From Chitinophaga filiformis (GTDB lineage Bacteria > Bacteroidota > Bacteroidia > Chitinophagales > Chitinophagaceae), in assembly GCF_021646545.1 (NCBI RefSeq), contig NZ_JAKIRP010000025.1, positions 78,838 to 142,837 of the forward strand: a DNA stretch of 64,000 bases. The letters are read 5' to 3'. Positions 50,401-58,551 of the stretch are shown piece by piece. The number at the start of each line of letters is the position of its first letter. Within the stretch, counting starts at the first letter, position 1. The notes under the pieces were generated by a model, which was given only the letters and a program-made list of their open reading frames with translations, made no database searches and was not told the origin of the DNA. A program made the translations under genes and the position numbers.

Positions 50401-50761
50401 CATGGGCAACCAGTTGGTAAATGTTGCACTGGACCGCTGGCAGCAACCAGGCGATGTAAAGGACATACCGAAGTACACGCAGAACATCTTCGGTTACCTG
50501 CCCTGGGCATTATATGCAAGAAGCAGCACGCTGGCTTACTCCGACGCCCCTTTCCTTCGTCTGAAGAATGTGTCCTTCTCTTACCAGCTGCCGTCAAAAT
50601 GGCTGCAGAAGATGCGCTTGCAACAAGTGGCGTTGTTTGCACAGGGCCAGAACCTGCTGACGTTCACGAAAAAAGAATTCCGCGATTTCGATCCGGAGTC
50701 CGGAGGTCTCAACCTGTCGCCGATGAAGACATTTACCGGTGGTGTTAAAGTAAACTTATAA
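47456..50761 (+). CDS. susC: SusC/RagA transporter with STN signalling domain
   Basis: A 1101-residue TonB-dependent transporter. Signal region, then an STN domain at about 48-115 (VTISKKKAALTDIFKAISEQTG, DQEIGEFLPALLAKQGLTYSI) that contacts the FecR protein. A carboxypeptidase-regulatory-like domain follows at about 140-210, then the TonB-box-like VQVIAYGTTTKRFSTGN, plug (NDILYIIDGVPFKGG, SRGANGVILITTKKG) and barrel. The STN domain shows it both imports a ligand and triggers the sigma factor. A start at Met21 (47516) would give a more compact signal peptide. The glycan is likely beta-glucan from context. It is followed by susD after 11 bases. Confidence 0.95.
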   Translation: MKNIVPGKGMPIPFSKLVMIMKLIIPLILVAVLHVSGATYGQKVTISKKKAALTDIFKAISEQTGREFLASPTLLEKTQPVDINVKDQEIGEFLPALLAKQGLTYSILNNVIVITRDPKSFFPVAPVTVAPPDPPRLVKGWVVDPSGTRLPGATVMLKGTRRGTTTDASGYFELKVDDGIENAELTITYTGYIVKTATVTLKNPTFIYLKPSTSELDQVQVIAYGTTTKRFSTGNVATVTAADIAKNPVSNPLLALSGRVSGLVINQTTGMPGGAVSVQLRGRNSIASGNDILYIIDGVPFKGGTAGSVNSALAQGNLLDLVNPADIESIDVLKDADATSIYGSRGANGVILITTKKGKPGRTQVNLTAYTGISKITRMPEYMNLQQYLQMRREAFANDNAKPGFLDYDVNGTWDTTRYTNWQKLILGGSAHTSDVQGTITGGTDNIQYLVGGGYHRETPVMPTDGALKKGSAHFSITGTSNDRKLSINAGGIYVSNTNNITPLDPTFNIRNLAPNAPEIYNPDGTLNWENGTFDNPFAALSQPYLGRANHLNGNVTIGYRLIKGMNVKVSAGYENVAQREYVGNPLSISNPYTSAGRLASARYRNANYGSWNVEPQVTYNFNLGKGNVETLLGATFRRERNENLTQRGAGFASDALLQNPQAAATITVEDFGDNENKYTATFGRIKYNWANKYILNLNGRYDGSSRFGPESRFHFFWSAGGAWIFTEEKGIKELLPFMSFGKLRGSYGTTGNDNIGDYAFLDLYKSLGFSYQGDKGLQPTGLFNPELAWEATRKIEGAIDLGFLNDRILVTASYYTNRSNNQLLSYQLSAVTGFGSIQRNLPALVQNTGWEFELHTTNIKSKNFEWNSFLNVSLPRNKLIELPGLSPDDPNFMIGKPLGITRVYQYEGVDPQTGTYRFINSEGKSVGAPDQKVAVIDPTVKYFGGFQNSLRYKNWSLDLLFQFEQHTVKNPLLNGIYPPGFMGNQLVNVALDRWQQPGDVKDIPKYTQNIFGYLPWALYARSSTLAYSDAPFLRLKNVSFSYQLPSKWLQKMRLQQVALFAQGQNLLTFTKKEFRDFDPESGGLNLSPMKTFTGGVKVNL

Positions 50762-50772
50762 AACGAGCAACC

Positions 50773-52212
50773 ATGACATTTCAATATAAATCGTTCCGTT
50801 ACCTGTATACTGGTCTTATGCTGCTGGCATTGGGTAGCAGCTGTAATAAGGCTGTGGAGATCGATCCGCCAACATCGAGGATCATAAGCTCGGAAGCCTT
50901 CGCGGGCAATGCCTCTGCAACGTCTGTCATGACAGGTTTATATAGCGCCATGATCAGCAATAGAGGATTTGTAAGTGGCATCAATGGTATCAGTATGCTG
51001 GAAGGGATGGCAGCAGATGAAATGACTAACTACCTCCCGGCTATTATGGGCCAGACGCTGCAGGAGTTTTATACCAACACCTACAATGTAGGCGGTAGTT
51101 ATTTCTGGAATGAATTTTATCAGCGTTTATATACGTGTAATGCTACCATAGAAGGGGTTACTGCCTCTAAAGGGCTTTCAGAGCCGGTAAAACAGCAGTT
51201 ACTGGGAGAAGCAAAATTTCTGCGTGCGCTTATTTATTTCTATGCCGTGAATACTTATGGAGATGTGCCGCTGGCGTTGACTACTGATTACAGGGTTAAC
51301 AATACACTGTCACGCACGCCGAAAGAACAGGTATATGCACAGATCATTGCTGACCTGAAAGACGCACAATCATTGATGGGAGAAGCTTACTTCAGAGGTA
51401 TCACTCCAGGCACCACTGAAAGAGCACGCCCTAACAAACTGGCCGCAACTGCACTATTGGCACGTGTGTATCTCTACAGAAAAGACTGGGCCAATGCAGA
51501 AGCACAAGCGACTGCTGTGATCAGCAATGCCACTTATCAGCTGGAGCAGGACCTGAATAAAACGTTCACTGCAACAACCAAAGAAGCCATCTGGTACCTG
51601 CTGACGGTTGATCCTATTAACTATGCCACTTACGATGCGCAGGCGTTCATTCCATTCACAAATCCACCGGGAGTTACCCCTAACTTACCAGGAGCACTCA
51701 GCACTTCGCTGGTGAACGCCTTTGAACAGGGAGATGCCCGTCGTGATAAATGGGTAGGCGCCTTCGTTGCGAATGGTACTACGTATTACTACCCTTTCAA
51801 GTATCAGAAAAACCCAAGCGGTACGCCTGAAGCATTGATCGTGTTGCGCCTGTCAGAGCAATACCTGATACGTGCAGAAGCCAGAGCACAACTCGGCAAT
51901 ATCACGGGCGCAGGGAGCGCGCAGGCAGACGTAGATGCCATCCGCGCTAAGGCTCTATTGCCAGGTACTACTGCTGCAGACAAAGACGCTATGCTGGCTG
52001 CCATTGCGCAGGAGCGAAGAATAGAGCTCTTCACGGAATGGGGACACCGCTGGTTTGACCTCGTACGTACGGATAAAATAGATGAACTAATGACTGTGTT
52101 AGCTCCGCAGAAAGGTGGCGTATGGGACCCGAACCATAAGGTACTACCCATACCATTCTCGGAAACACAGCTCAATACGAATATCAAACAGAATCCGGGT
52201 TATAGCAATTAA
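50773..52212 (+). CDS. susD: SusD/RagB-type glycan-binding lipoprotein
   Basis: A 479-residue surface lipoprotein (lipobox LGSSC). TPR-like helices with GEAKFLRALIYFYAVNTYGDVPLAL near 145, and the C-terminal SusD/RagB domain with EALIVLRLSEQYLIRAEARAQLG and AIAQERRIELFTEWGHRWFDLVRTDK near the end. It pairs with the STN-type SusC encoded 11 bases upstream to bind and pass ligand. It shares only family-level blocks with the maltodextrin SusD in this window, consistent with a different substrate. Confidence 0.95.
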   Translation: MTFQYKSFRYLYTGLMLLALGSSCNKAVEIDPPTSRIISSEAFAGNASATSVMTGLYSAMISNRGFVSGINGISMLEGMAADEMTNYLPAIMGQTLQEFYTNTYNVGGSYFWNEFYQRLYTCNATIEGVTASKGLSEPVKQQLLGEAKFLRALIYFYAVNTYGDVPLALTTDYRVNNTLSRTPKEQVYAQIIADLKDAQSLMGEAYFRGITPGTTERARPNKLAATALLARVYLYRKDWANAEAQATAVISNATYQLEQDLNKTFTATTKEAIWYLLTVDPINYATYDAQAFIPFTNPPGVTPNLPGALSTSLVNAFEQGDARRDKWVGAFVANGTTYYYPFKYQKNPSGTPEALIVLRLSEQYLIRAEARAQLGNITGAGSAQADVDAIRAKALLPGTTAADKDAMLAAIAQERRIELFTEWGHRWFDLVRTDKIDELMTVLAPQKGGVWDPNHKVLPIPFSETQLNTNIKQNPGYSN

Positions 52213-52289
52213 AACACACAACCTTTTTCATAGCCTTGCCATATCCAAATAGGAAAGCCATGCCGACAATTTAAAACACACTATTACCG

Positions 52290-54800
52290 ATGAAATCTGC
52301 AACCGCAAGCATGATGCTTGGAATGCTATGCACCGTGGCCATTGCATTACCGGCAGCCGCACAGAAACAACAGAAGGGGAAAGACACCACTATTATAAAA
52401 AAAGACAGTGTGGCTGCCGCTTTGGCCAAATTGGCCTTACCGGCAAAACCGGACGCGCTGAAACCATATAAGGAAGTGATTCCGGCAGGTACCATTACCA
52501 CTAATGGACTGTTTAAAGTACATAAGTCGAACGACAAATATCTCTTCGAGATACCTGATTCATTGCTCGAACGGGACATGCTGGTAGTTGGCAGGATCGC
52601 CAAAGGCTCTTCAGAATTCCGTTTCATGCTGGGTACTTATTCCGGCGATCAGATCGGGGAAAAAGTGATCCGCTTTGAGAAAGGCAATGGTAACAAGATT
52701 TTCCTGAAAACGATCTCTTTTAAAGAACGCTCTGCAGATAGTTCTGCGAATGGCTTATATCGTTCCCTGCTGAACAATAACCTGCAATCCATACAGGCTG
52801 TTTTTAGTATCAAAGCGATCAACGATAGCGCCAAAAGCAGTGTGATAGATGTGACGGATTATGTAAACGCCGATAACGCTATCCTGTTCTTTGATCCGGC
52901 ACTCAAAAACCTAATGGGGCTGGCGATGATGGCGCCGGATAGATCTTATATAGAAGACATCCGTTCCTATCCGATGAATGTAGAGGTGAAGACAGTACGT
53001 ACTTACAATTCAAGGCCTTTTCCCAATGGAGAAACCAGGACGTACAGCTTTGAGCTGAACAGCTCAATTGTACTACTGCCAGCTATACCTATGCAACCGC
53101 GGTTCTTTGATCCACGGGTAGGTTTCTTTGCAGATGAATATGTTGACTTTGATGCGAACTCCCAGGGCATAAAGAGTGAAAGCATGATCTGGAAATGGCG
53201 CATGGAACCGAAAGAGGAAGACCTGGAAAAATATAAACGCGGGGAACTGGTAACGCCTAAACATCCCATCGTTATCTACATCGATCCGCTGACGCCGAAG
53301 AAGTGGGTACCGTACCTGATGGCGGGCATCAATGACTGGCAGGCAGCTTTTGAATCAGCAGGGTTTAAGAATGCCATCATGGCTAAAGAGGCCCCTACTG
53401 ACGATACCACCTGGAGTATTGAAGATGCCCGTCATTCGGTATTGGTATACAAGCCGTCCAATATCGCCAATGCGATGGGGCCGAGTATTAAAGATCCACG
53501 CACAGGAGAGATACTGGAGACACATATCAGCTGGTATCACAACGTGATGGATGTGTTGTACAAGTGGTATTTCGTACAGGCAGGCGCTATCGATAAAAGA
53601 GCACAGGCCCCACAGCTACCTGATTCGCTGATGGGAGAGTTGATCCGCTTTGTTTCTTCCCATGAGGTGGGACATACACTAGGACTGCGTCATAACTGGG
53701 GCGCCTCTTCTACTGTGCCGGTAGATAGTCTTCGCAACAAACAGTGGGTAGAAGCTCATGGACATACACCTTCCATCATGGACTATGCGCGTTTCAATTA
53801 TGTAGCACAACCGGAAGATAATATCGGGCCTAAAGGTATCTTCCCCCGTATTGGTGAGTATGATAAATGGGCAATTGAATGGGGATACAAGCTGGTACCT
53901 GGCGCTAAAAGTGCGGCAGAAGAAACACCAGTGCTAAACAAAAGAGTGATCGATAAACTTGCATCGGGTAAGCAATACTTCTTCGGTATTGAGAGAGTGC
54001 CTAATGATGCGAAAACACAATATGACCCGAGGAATCAGCGTGAAGACCTCGGCGACGATGCCATGAAGGCCAGCACTTATGGTATCGCCAATCTGAAACG
54101 GATAGAGAAACATCTGATGGAATGGACACGCCAGCCTGACGAAGATTATTCAAAAGCTGGTGAGATGTATATGGAAATTGTGAAGCAGTTTGATCTTTAT
54201 GTAGGGCATGTGGCATCGCAGGTAGGTGGTATACTCACCACACCGAAGACGGTGGAACAGTCGGGTGCTGTTTATGAATTTCCTGCAAAGAGCAAGCAAC
54301 AACGTGCAGTGGCCTTCCTGAACGAACAGCTGTTTACCACGCCTTCCTGGCTGGATGACAAACAGCTGGCTTCTCTGACCACTACTGACTTTTCTGCCGT
54401 GACGACTATCCAGAAGAAGGTGCTGATGCAGTTACTGTCGCCGGACGTGCTGGACAGGTTAAATGCACAGGAGACATACGATGCCTCTAAGGCCTATACA
54501 GCGGCGCAGCTGCTGCATGACCTAAAAGCAGGCATCTTCTCTGAATTAACGACGCATAAAGCAACGGATGTTTATCGCCGTGGCCTGCAGCGGGTTTATG
54601 TGGAGAGCCTGTTGGCTATACTGTCGCCCACTGCAAGGATCAGCAAAGACAGTGAAGTGACACCGCTGATCAGGGCACATGCAAAAGAACTGGCAAGCGC
54701 CATAAAAATATCGATGCCATTGATGGCAGATGTTACGACCCGCAATCACCTGCAGGACCTTTCTGAAAGGTTGAATAACGGGTTGTATCCTAAAAAGTGA
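52290..54800 (+). CDS. Zinc metalloprotease (metzincin type, DUF5117/DUF5118)
   Basis: An 836-residue exported protease (signal peptide ending AAAQ). Residues about 40-90 and 95-330 match the DUF5118 and DUF5117 regions that precede the catalytic domain. The zinc site H458-EVGH462-TLGLRH468 is the extended HExxHxxGxxH metzincin motif, with the downstream SIMDYARFNY Met-turn near residue 495. It is 77 bases after susD and probably in the same operon, which would put a protein-degrading enzyme under the same sigma factor as the glucan importer. No sorting domain or lipobox is visible, so the location is periplasm or outer-membrane side. Confidence 0.92.
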   Translation: MKSATASMMLGMLCTVAIALPAAAQKQQKGKDTTIIKKDSVAAALAKLALPAKPDALKPYKEVIPAGTITTNGLFKVHKSNDKYLFEIPDSLLERDMLVVGRIAKGSSEFRFMLGTYSGDQIGEKVIRFEKGNGNKIFLKTISFKERSADSSANGLYRSLLNNNLQSIQAVFSIKAINDSAKSSVIDVTDYVNADNAILFFDPALKNLMGLAMMAPDRSYIEDIRSYPMNVEVKTVRTYNSRPFPNGETRTYSFELNSSIVLLPAIPMQPRFFDPRVGFFADEYVDFDANSQGIKSESMIWKWRMEPKEEDLEKYKRGELVTPKHPIVIYIDPLTPKKWVPYLMAGINDWQAAFESAGFKNAIMAKEAPTDDTTWSIEDARHSVLVYKPSNIANAMGPSIKDPRTGEILETHISWYHNVMDVLYKWYFVQAGAIDKRAQAPQLPDSLMGELIRFVSSHEVGHTLGLRHNWGASSTVPVDSLRNKQWVEAHGHTPSIMDYARFNYVAQPEDNIGPKGIFPRIGEYDKWAIEWGYKLVPGAKSAAEETPVLNKRVIDKLASGKQYFFGIERVPNDAKTQYDPRNQREDLGDDAMKASTYGIANLKRIEKHLMEWTRQPDEDYSKAGEMYMEIVKQFDLYVGHVASQVGGILTTPKTVEQSGAVYEFPAKSKQQRAVAFLNEQLFTTPSWLDDKQLASLTTTDFSAVTTIQKKVLMQLLSPDVLDRLNAQETYDASKAYTAAQLLHDLKAGIFSELTTHKATDVYRRGLQRVYVESLLAILSPTARISKDSEVTPLIRAHAKELASAIKISMPLMADVTTRNHLQDLSERLNNGLYPKK

Positions 54801-54862
54801 TTATTTCTCAGGGCTAAATATGTGGTAAAGAGCATATGAGCTCTATTAGGTGTAAACATGGG

Positions 54863-54887
54863 ACGTGCGATGTCTATCGCACGTTTT
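54863..54887 (+). terminator. Intrinsic terminator 1 after the metalloprotease
   Basis: ACGTGCGA (54863-54870) / TCGCACGT (54877-54884) followed by TTTT. Confidence 0.65.
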
Positions 54888-54905
54888 CTGTAAGTAGTAA
54901 GAAGC

Positions 54906-54935
54906 CCGGCACTCGTATAAGTGCCGGTTTTTTTT
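54906..54935 (+). terminator. Intrinsic terminator 2 after the metalloprotease
   Basis: CCGGCACT (54906-54913) / AGTGCCGG (54920-54927) then eight Ts. With the preceding hairpin it makes a tandem terminator closing the susCD-protease transcript. Confidence 0.85.
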
Positions 54936-55099
54936 CTTTAACGCTCAATTATTGCAAGGGAAGGAATGATAATCAGTGTTGTATGCAGCGCAGTCATTTT
55001 ATGAAGCAAAAGATTCCCGTTATGTCTACCGGTTCTCGTGCGCAATGATTAAATTACTGATATTATTTACCACGTTCACGTTGACCTAAATTTCACTCT

Positions 55100-58000
55100 A
55101 TGAAGAACCCAAACTACCCAACACGCAAGTTGAAAAAGAGCCCATTCCTTGCAGCTGTGCTCTGTCTTTCACTTGCCTCCCTTGCAACCCAGGCCCAGCG
55201 ACAACTTGTCTGGGAGGAAAATTTCACCACCGCCACTCTTAATCCGCAGACATGGACCTACGAAACAGGAGATGGCTGTAATAAAGGAAATTGCGGCTGG
55301 GGAAATGCCGAGTTGGAATATTACACCAACCGGACAGAAAATGTAAGAATTGAAAATGGTACGCTCATCATTGAAGCCCGCCGGGAGAGCATGGGCGGCA
55401 AGCCTTTCACCTCGGGGCGTATCAAAACTGCAGGACGTGTATCTTTCCGTTATGGATCATTAGAAGCCAGGATCAAAGTGCCTAATGTAGCGAATGGCCT
55501 CTGGCCGGCTTTCTGGCTACTGGGCGCCACAGGTGGTACCTGGCCGCGTAATGGAGAGGTAGACATTCTTGAAATGGGATTTGCCGGCGCCCTTGCTGAA
55601 GGCCGGGCCAACAGGACTGTCAGTGCCGCTACGCACTGGTGGACAGAAAACCCTGGGGGATATACCGGACATGCGACTTACGCAAAAGATTCCGTCCTCC
55701 AGACTACGCAGCTGAATGACGCCTATCACCTGTACAAACTGGAATGGGATCCGCAGTACCTGACCATCTTCCTGGATAATAGTCCTTACTACAGGATAGA
55801 CATCAGCGGCACAAATGGATTTGATGCCTTCCGTAATCCCTTCTACATCATCCTCAATCTGGCGGTAGGCGGGAACTATCCCGGTATTACATCCGCAGCA
55901 GGAGTAACCGCTCCCCTACCCGGCCGTATGGAGGTTGATTACATCAAACTGTACCAGGATATCACTAAGGGCGAAGAATTGATCCTTGGTTCCAACAATG
56001 CACCGGAGGGTAATTACGGCATCTTCACTGACAATACCACTGTCAGCGACAAAGTGGTGTTCGGACAGGGAGCTAATCTCTATCTGTGGAACAACATTAC
56101 GAATATCACACCTGCACCGGCGCCGTTTGAAGGCAGCAATGTATGGGCATTTCATGCGAATGCAGGCAGCTGGTTTGGGCTGGGCGTAGCCAACGACACT
56201 AAGAATATGAGCAACTATGCAGGTGGTAGCCTGAAGTTCCATATGAAAACTACCTCAACCGCGCCTTTTAAAGTAGGTATTGTAGCGGATGGCGTGGAAG
56301 GCTGGGTGAATTTCACCGGTACTAATGAACATGGACTGGTGCGAGACGGGCAATGGCATGAGGTGACCATTCCTGTCAGCGAGTTCGGTGCACTGGACCT
56401 TATGCAGGTTGGGCAGCTATTCATGTTCTCCGGCGATGCACCAGCAGCAGCGGCAGATTTCTACTTTGATAATGTCTATTATACCGGAGGTGTGTCCAGT
56501 AATCCGGCGCCTACGGTTGCTATTACCAACATCGCCAATGAAGCGGTATATACTACTCCGGCGTCCATCTCCATTCAGACGAATGCGAGCGATCCGAATG
56601 GCACTATCAGCAAAGTAGACTTCTTCAATGGAGCCAATTACCTGGGAACGGTAACCTCTGCGCCGTTCAATTATACGTGGCAAACGTCTACCCAGGCCAT
56701 CAACAAACTGATTGCGAAAGCGACAGATAATCAGAACAAGACCACTACCTCCAAACCTGTTACCGTACTGGTAGCAGCGCCGGGTAATACTGCTCCGCAG
56801 ATCAGCATCACCTCTCCTACTGCCAGCACGCCGTATAGAGGTCCGGCGAAAGTGGTGATCAATACCAATGTATCTGACAATGGCCTGATATACAAGGTAG
56901 AGATCTTTAATGGCAGCACATTACTGACTACTCTTACGCAGCCGCCTTACAATTACACCTGGGAGAATGTGCCGCAGGGTACTTATACCATTACCGCTAA
57001 GGCTACTGATAATGGCAAGCTAAGTACCACGTCTGCACCTGTAACCATTACCGTGCGGGATAATAAGATCCTTTCCAACCGGTACGGTATCTACAGTGAA
57101 GATCCATCGATGCCGGACAAGCTGACCTATGGTCTGGATGCCAATCTCTATGTGTGGAATAACCTGGCCACCATCAGCGGGGCAGCACCTTATGAAGGCA
57201 CGCAGGTAATGGGCTTTACAGCGGCTGCCAATAACTGGTTTGGTCTGGGTGTATCGCACGATGTGCGCGACCTGTCGCATTTCAGCAATGGCTTCCTGAA
57301 GTTCCAGTTCAAGACCAGCTACCAGGGTTCTTTCCGTTTCAGTATTATTTCGCAAAACGGGGAGCAGGCCATTTCCTTTGCCGCCGGTGAACAGAAGCTG
57401 GGACTGATCAGGGATGGTCAATGGCATGAGGTAACTATTCCTGTCAGTTCACTGACGAATGTGAACCTGGCTACCATTACCCAGGCCTTTACTTTCTCCG
57501 GAGATGCGCCTGCAGCTGCTGCGAGCTTCTACATTGATAACGTCTATTATGTTACACCGGATACTGTCGCAACGCAGACTAACCTGGCGCTGAATAAACC
57601 TGCTGTTATTTCATCTTACGAAAACGCTGTCTTTTCCGGTCAAAATGCCGTAGATGGTAACATCAACACCCGCTGGTCCAGCGCCTTTAGCGATCCGCAG
57701 TGGATACGGGTAGACCTGGGTGCAGATTACAACATCAACCGGGTGAAGATCACCTGGGAAACTGCAGCAGGGAAAGATTATATCGTACAGGTATCGAATG
57801 ACACTGTTAACTGGTCGCCCCTGAGAACAGTGACCAACAACAATGTACTGGTAAATGATTATACCGGTCTTACAGGACATGGTCGTTATCTCCGCATATA
57901 TGGTACGGCGAGAACTACGGTATATGGTTATTCCATCTTCGAACTGGAAGCATATGGTAGCTTGCGTACCGGTGCAGGTTTGTTGGGCAGCTCAAGTGCG

Positions 58001-58267
58001 GCGACAAAAGCAGAGAGCACATGGAAGGCTACCGTGTATCCCAATCCTGTTGTGAATGACAGGCTACAGCTGTTAAGTAATGAAGGTATAAAGCAGATCA
58101 GAGTAGTTGATTTGAACGGTCGTTCAAAAGCTGTACAATTATCACAGGAAGGTAAAATCTCTGGTACGTATTCAGTAGATGTAAGTGGCTTACCGGCAGG
58201 TATTTACTTCATTCAACTGACGAACAAAGAGCAAAAGACCTTGCTGCTGAAATTCGTTAAACAATAA
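55100..58267 (+). CDS. Multidomain secreted GH16 glucanase with type IX sorting domain
   Basis: A 1055-residue secreted enzyme. Signal peptide to about residue 33. The GH16 domain at 35-290 has GEVDILEM (Glu153, Asp155, Glu158) lacking the extra Met spacing difference of agarases. A beta-sandwich module at about 297-473 recurs at about 655-825 (shared GNYGIF/NRYGIYSED, WFGLGV, FSGDAPAAAA.FY.DNVYY). Two Ig-like Big_7 repeats lie between them (about 476-652), then an F5/8 discoidin-type module (about 824-955). The C-terminal sorting domain is VYPNPVVNDRLQL...LPAGIYFIQL with a KFVKQ end. Likely cuts beta-1,3-glucan outside the cell. It has its own transcript after a double terminator. Confidence 0.93.
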   Translation: MKNPNYPTRKLKKSPFLAAVLCLSLASLATQAQRQLVWEENFTTATLNPQTWTYETGDGCNKGNCGWGNAELEYYTNRTENVRIENGTLIIEARRESMGGKPFTSGRIKTAGRVSFRYGSLEARIKVPNVANGLWPAFWLLGATGGTWPRNGEVDILEMGFAGALAEGRANRTVSAATHWWTENPGGYTGHATYAKDSVLQTTQLNDAYHLYKLEWDPQYLTIFLDNSPYYRIDISGTNGFDAFRNPFYIILNLAVGGNYPGITSAAGVTAPLPGRMEVDYIKLYQDITKGEELILGSNNAPEGNYGIFTDNTTVSDKVVFGQGANLYLWNNITNITPAPAPFEGSNVWAFHANAGSWFGLGVANDTKNMSNYAGGSLKFHMKTTSTAPFKVGIVADGVEGWVNFTGTNEHGLVRDGQWHEVTIPVSEFGALDLMQVGQLFMFSGDAPAAAADFYFDNVYYTGGVSSNPAPTVAITNIANEAVYTTPASISIQTNASDPNGTISKVDFFNGANYLGTVTSAPFNYTWQTSTQAINKLIAKATDNQNKTTTSKPVTVLVAAPGNTAPQISITSPTASTPYRGPAKVVINTNVSDNGLIYKVEIFNGSTLLTTLTQPPYNYTWENVPQGTYTITAKATDNGKLSTTSAPVTITVRDNKILSNRYGIYSEDPSMPDKLTYGLDANLYVWNNLATISGAAPYEGTQVMGFTAAANNWFGLGVSHDVRDLSHFSNGFLKFQFKTSYQGSFRFSIISQNGEQAISFAAGEQKLGLIRDGQWHEVTIPVSSLTNVNLATITQAFTFSGDAPAAAASFYIDNVYYVTPDTVATQTNLALNKPAVISSYENAVFSGQNAVDGNINTRWSSAFSDPQWIRVDLGADYNINRVKITWETAAGKDYIVQVSNDTVNWSPLRTVTNNNVLVNDYTGLTGHGRYLRIYGTARTTVYGYSIFELEAYGSLRTGAGLLGSSSAATKAESTWKATVYPNPVVNDRLQLLSNEGIKQIRVVDLNGRSKAVQLSQEGKISGTYSVDVSGLPAGIYFIQLTNKEQKTLLLKFVKQ

Positions 58268-58280
58268 TCCACAAGCAGTT

Positions 58281-58334
58281 AAATAGTTGATACGTTTGCC
58301 TATCACCGTTAGGTGATCGTATCAACTATTTTTT
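58281..58334 (+). terminator. Branched hairpin terminator
   Basis: AAATAGTTGATACG (58281-58294) pairs perfectly with CGTATCAACTATTT (58318-58331), ending in a T run; a second hairpin ATCACC-GTTA-GGTGAT (58302-58317) sits in its loop. Confidence 0.8.
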
Positions 58335-58551
58335 GAGATAGTATACTAAACCGATCTACTTGTATTAGTACAACATGAAAAGTTCATTTAGGGGTAATGC
58401 AAGTATCAAACTTATGTCGTAATTTTCGTCGTCAACAAATCAAAATAGCCTTATCCTGTATCTTATTTTATCACTCCCTAAACCATATTCACAAACCTTA
58501 ACACGTCAATAATTACACTCTAGTTTTTCAACAAAAAACCATTTAAACACA

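Noticed and set aside
54836..55048. A 70-codon plus-strand frame after the metalloprotease
   Set aside because: It spans two intrinsic terminators.
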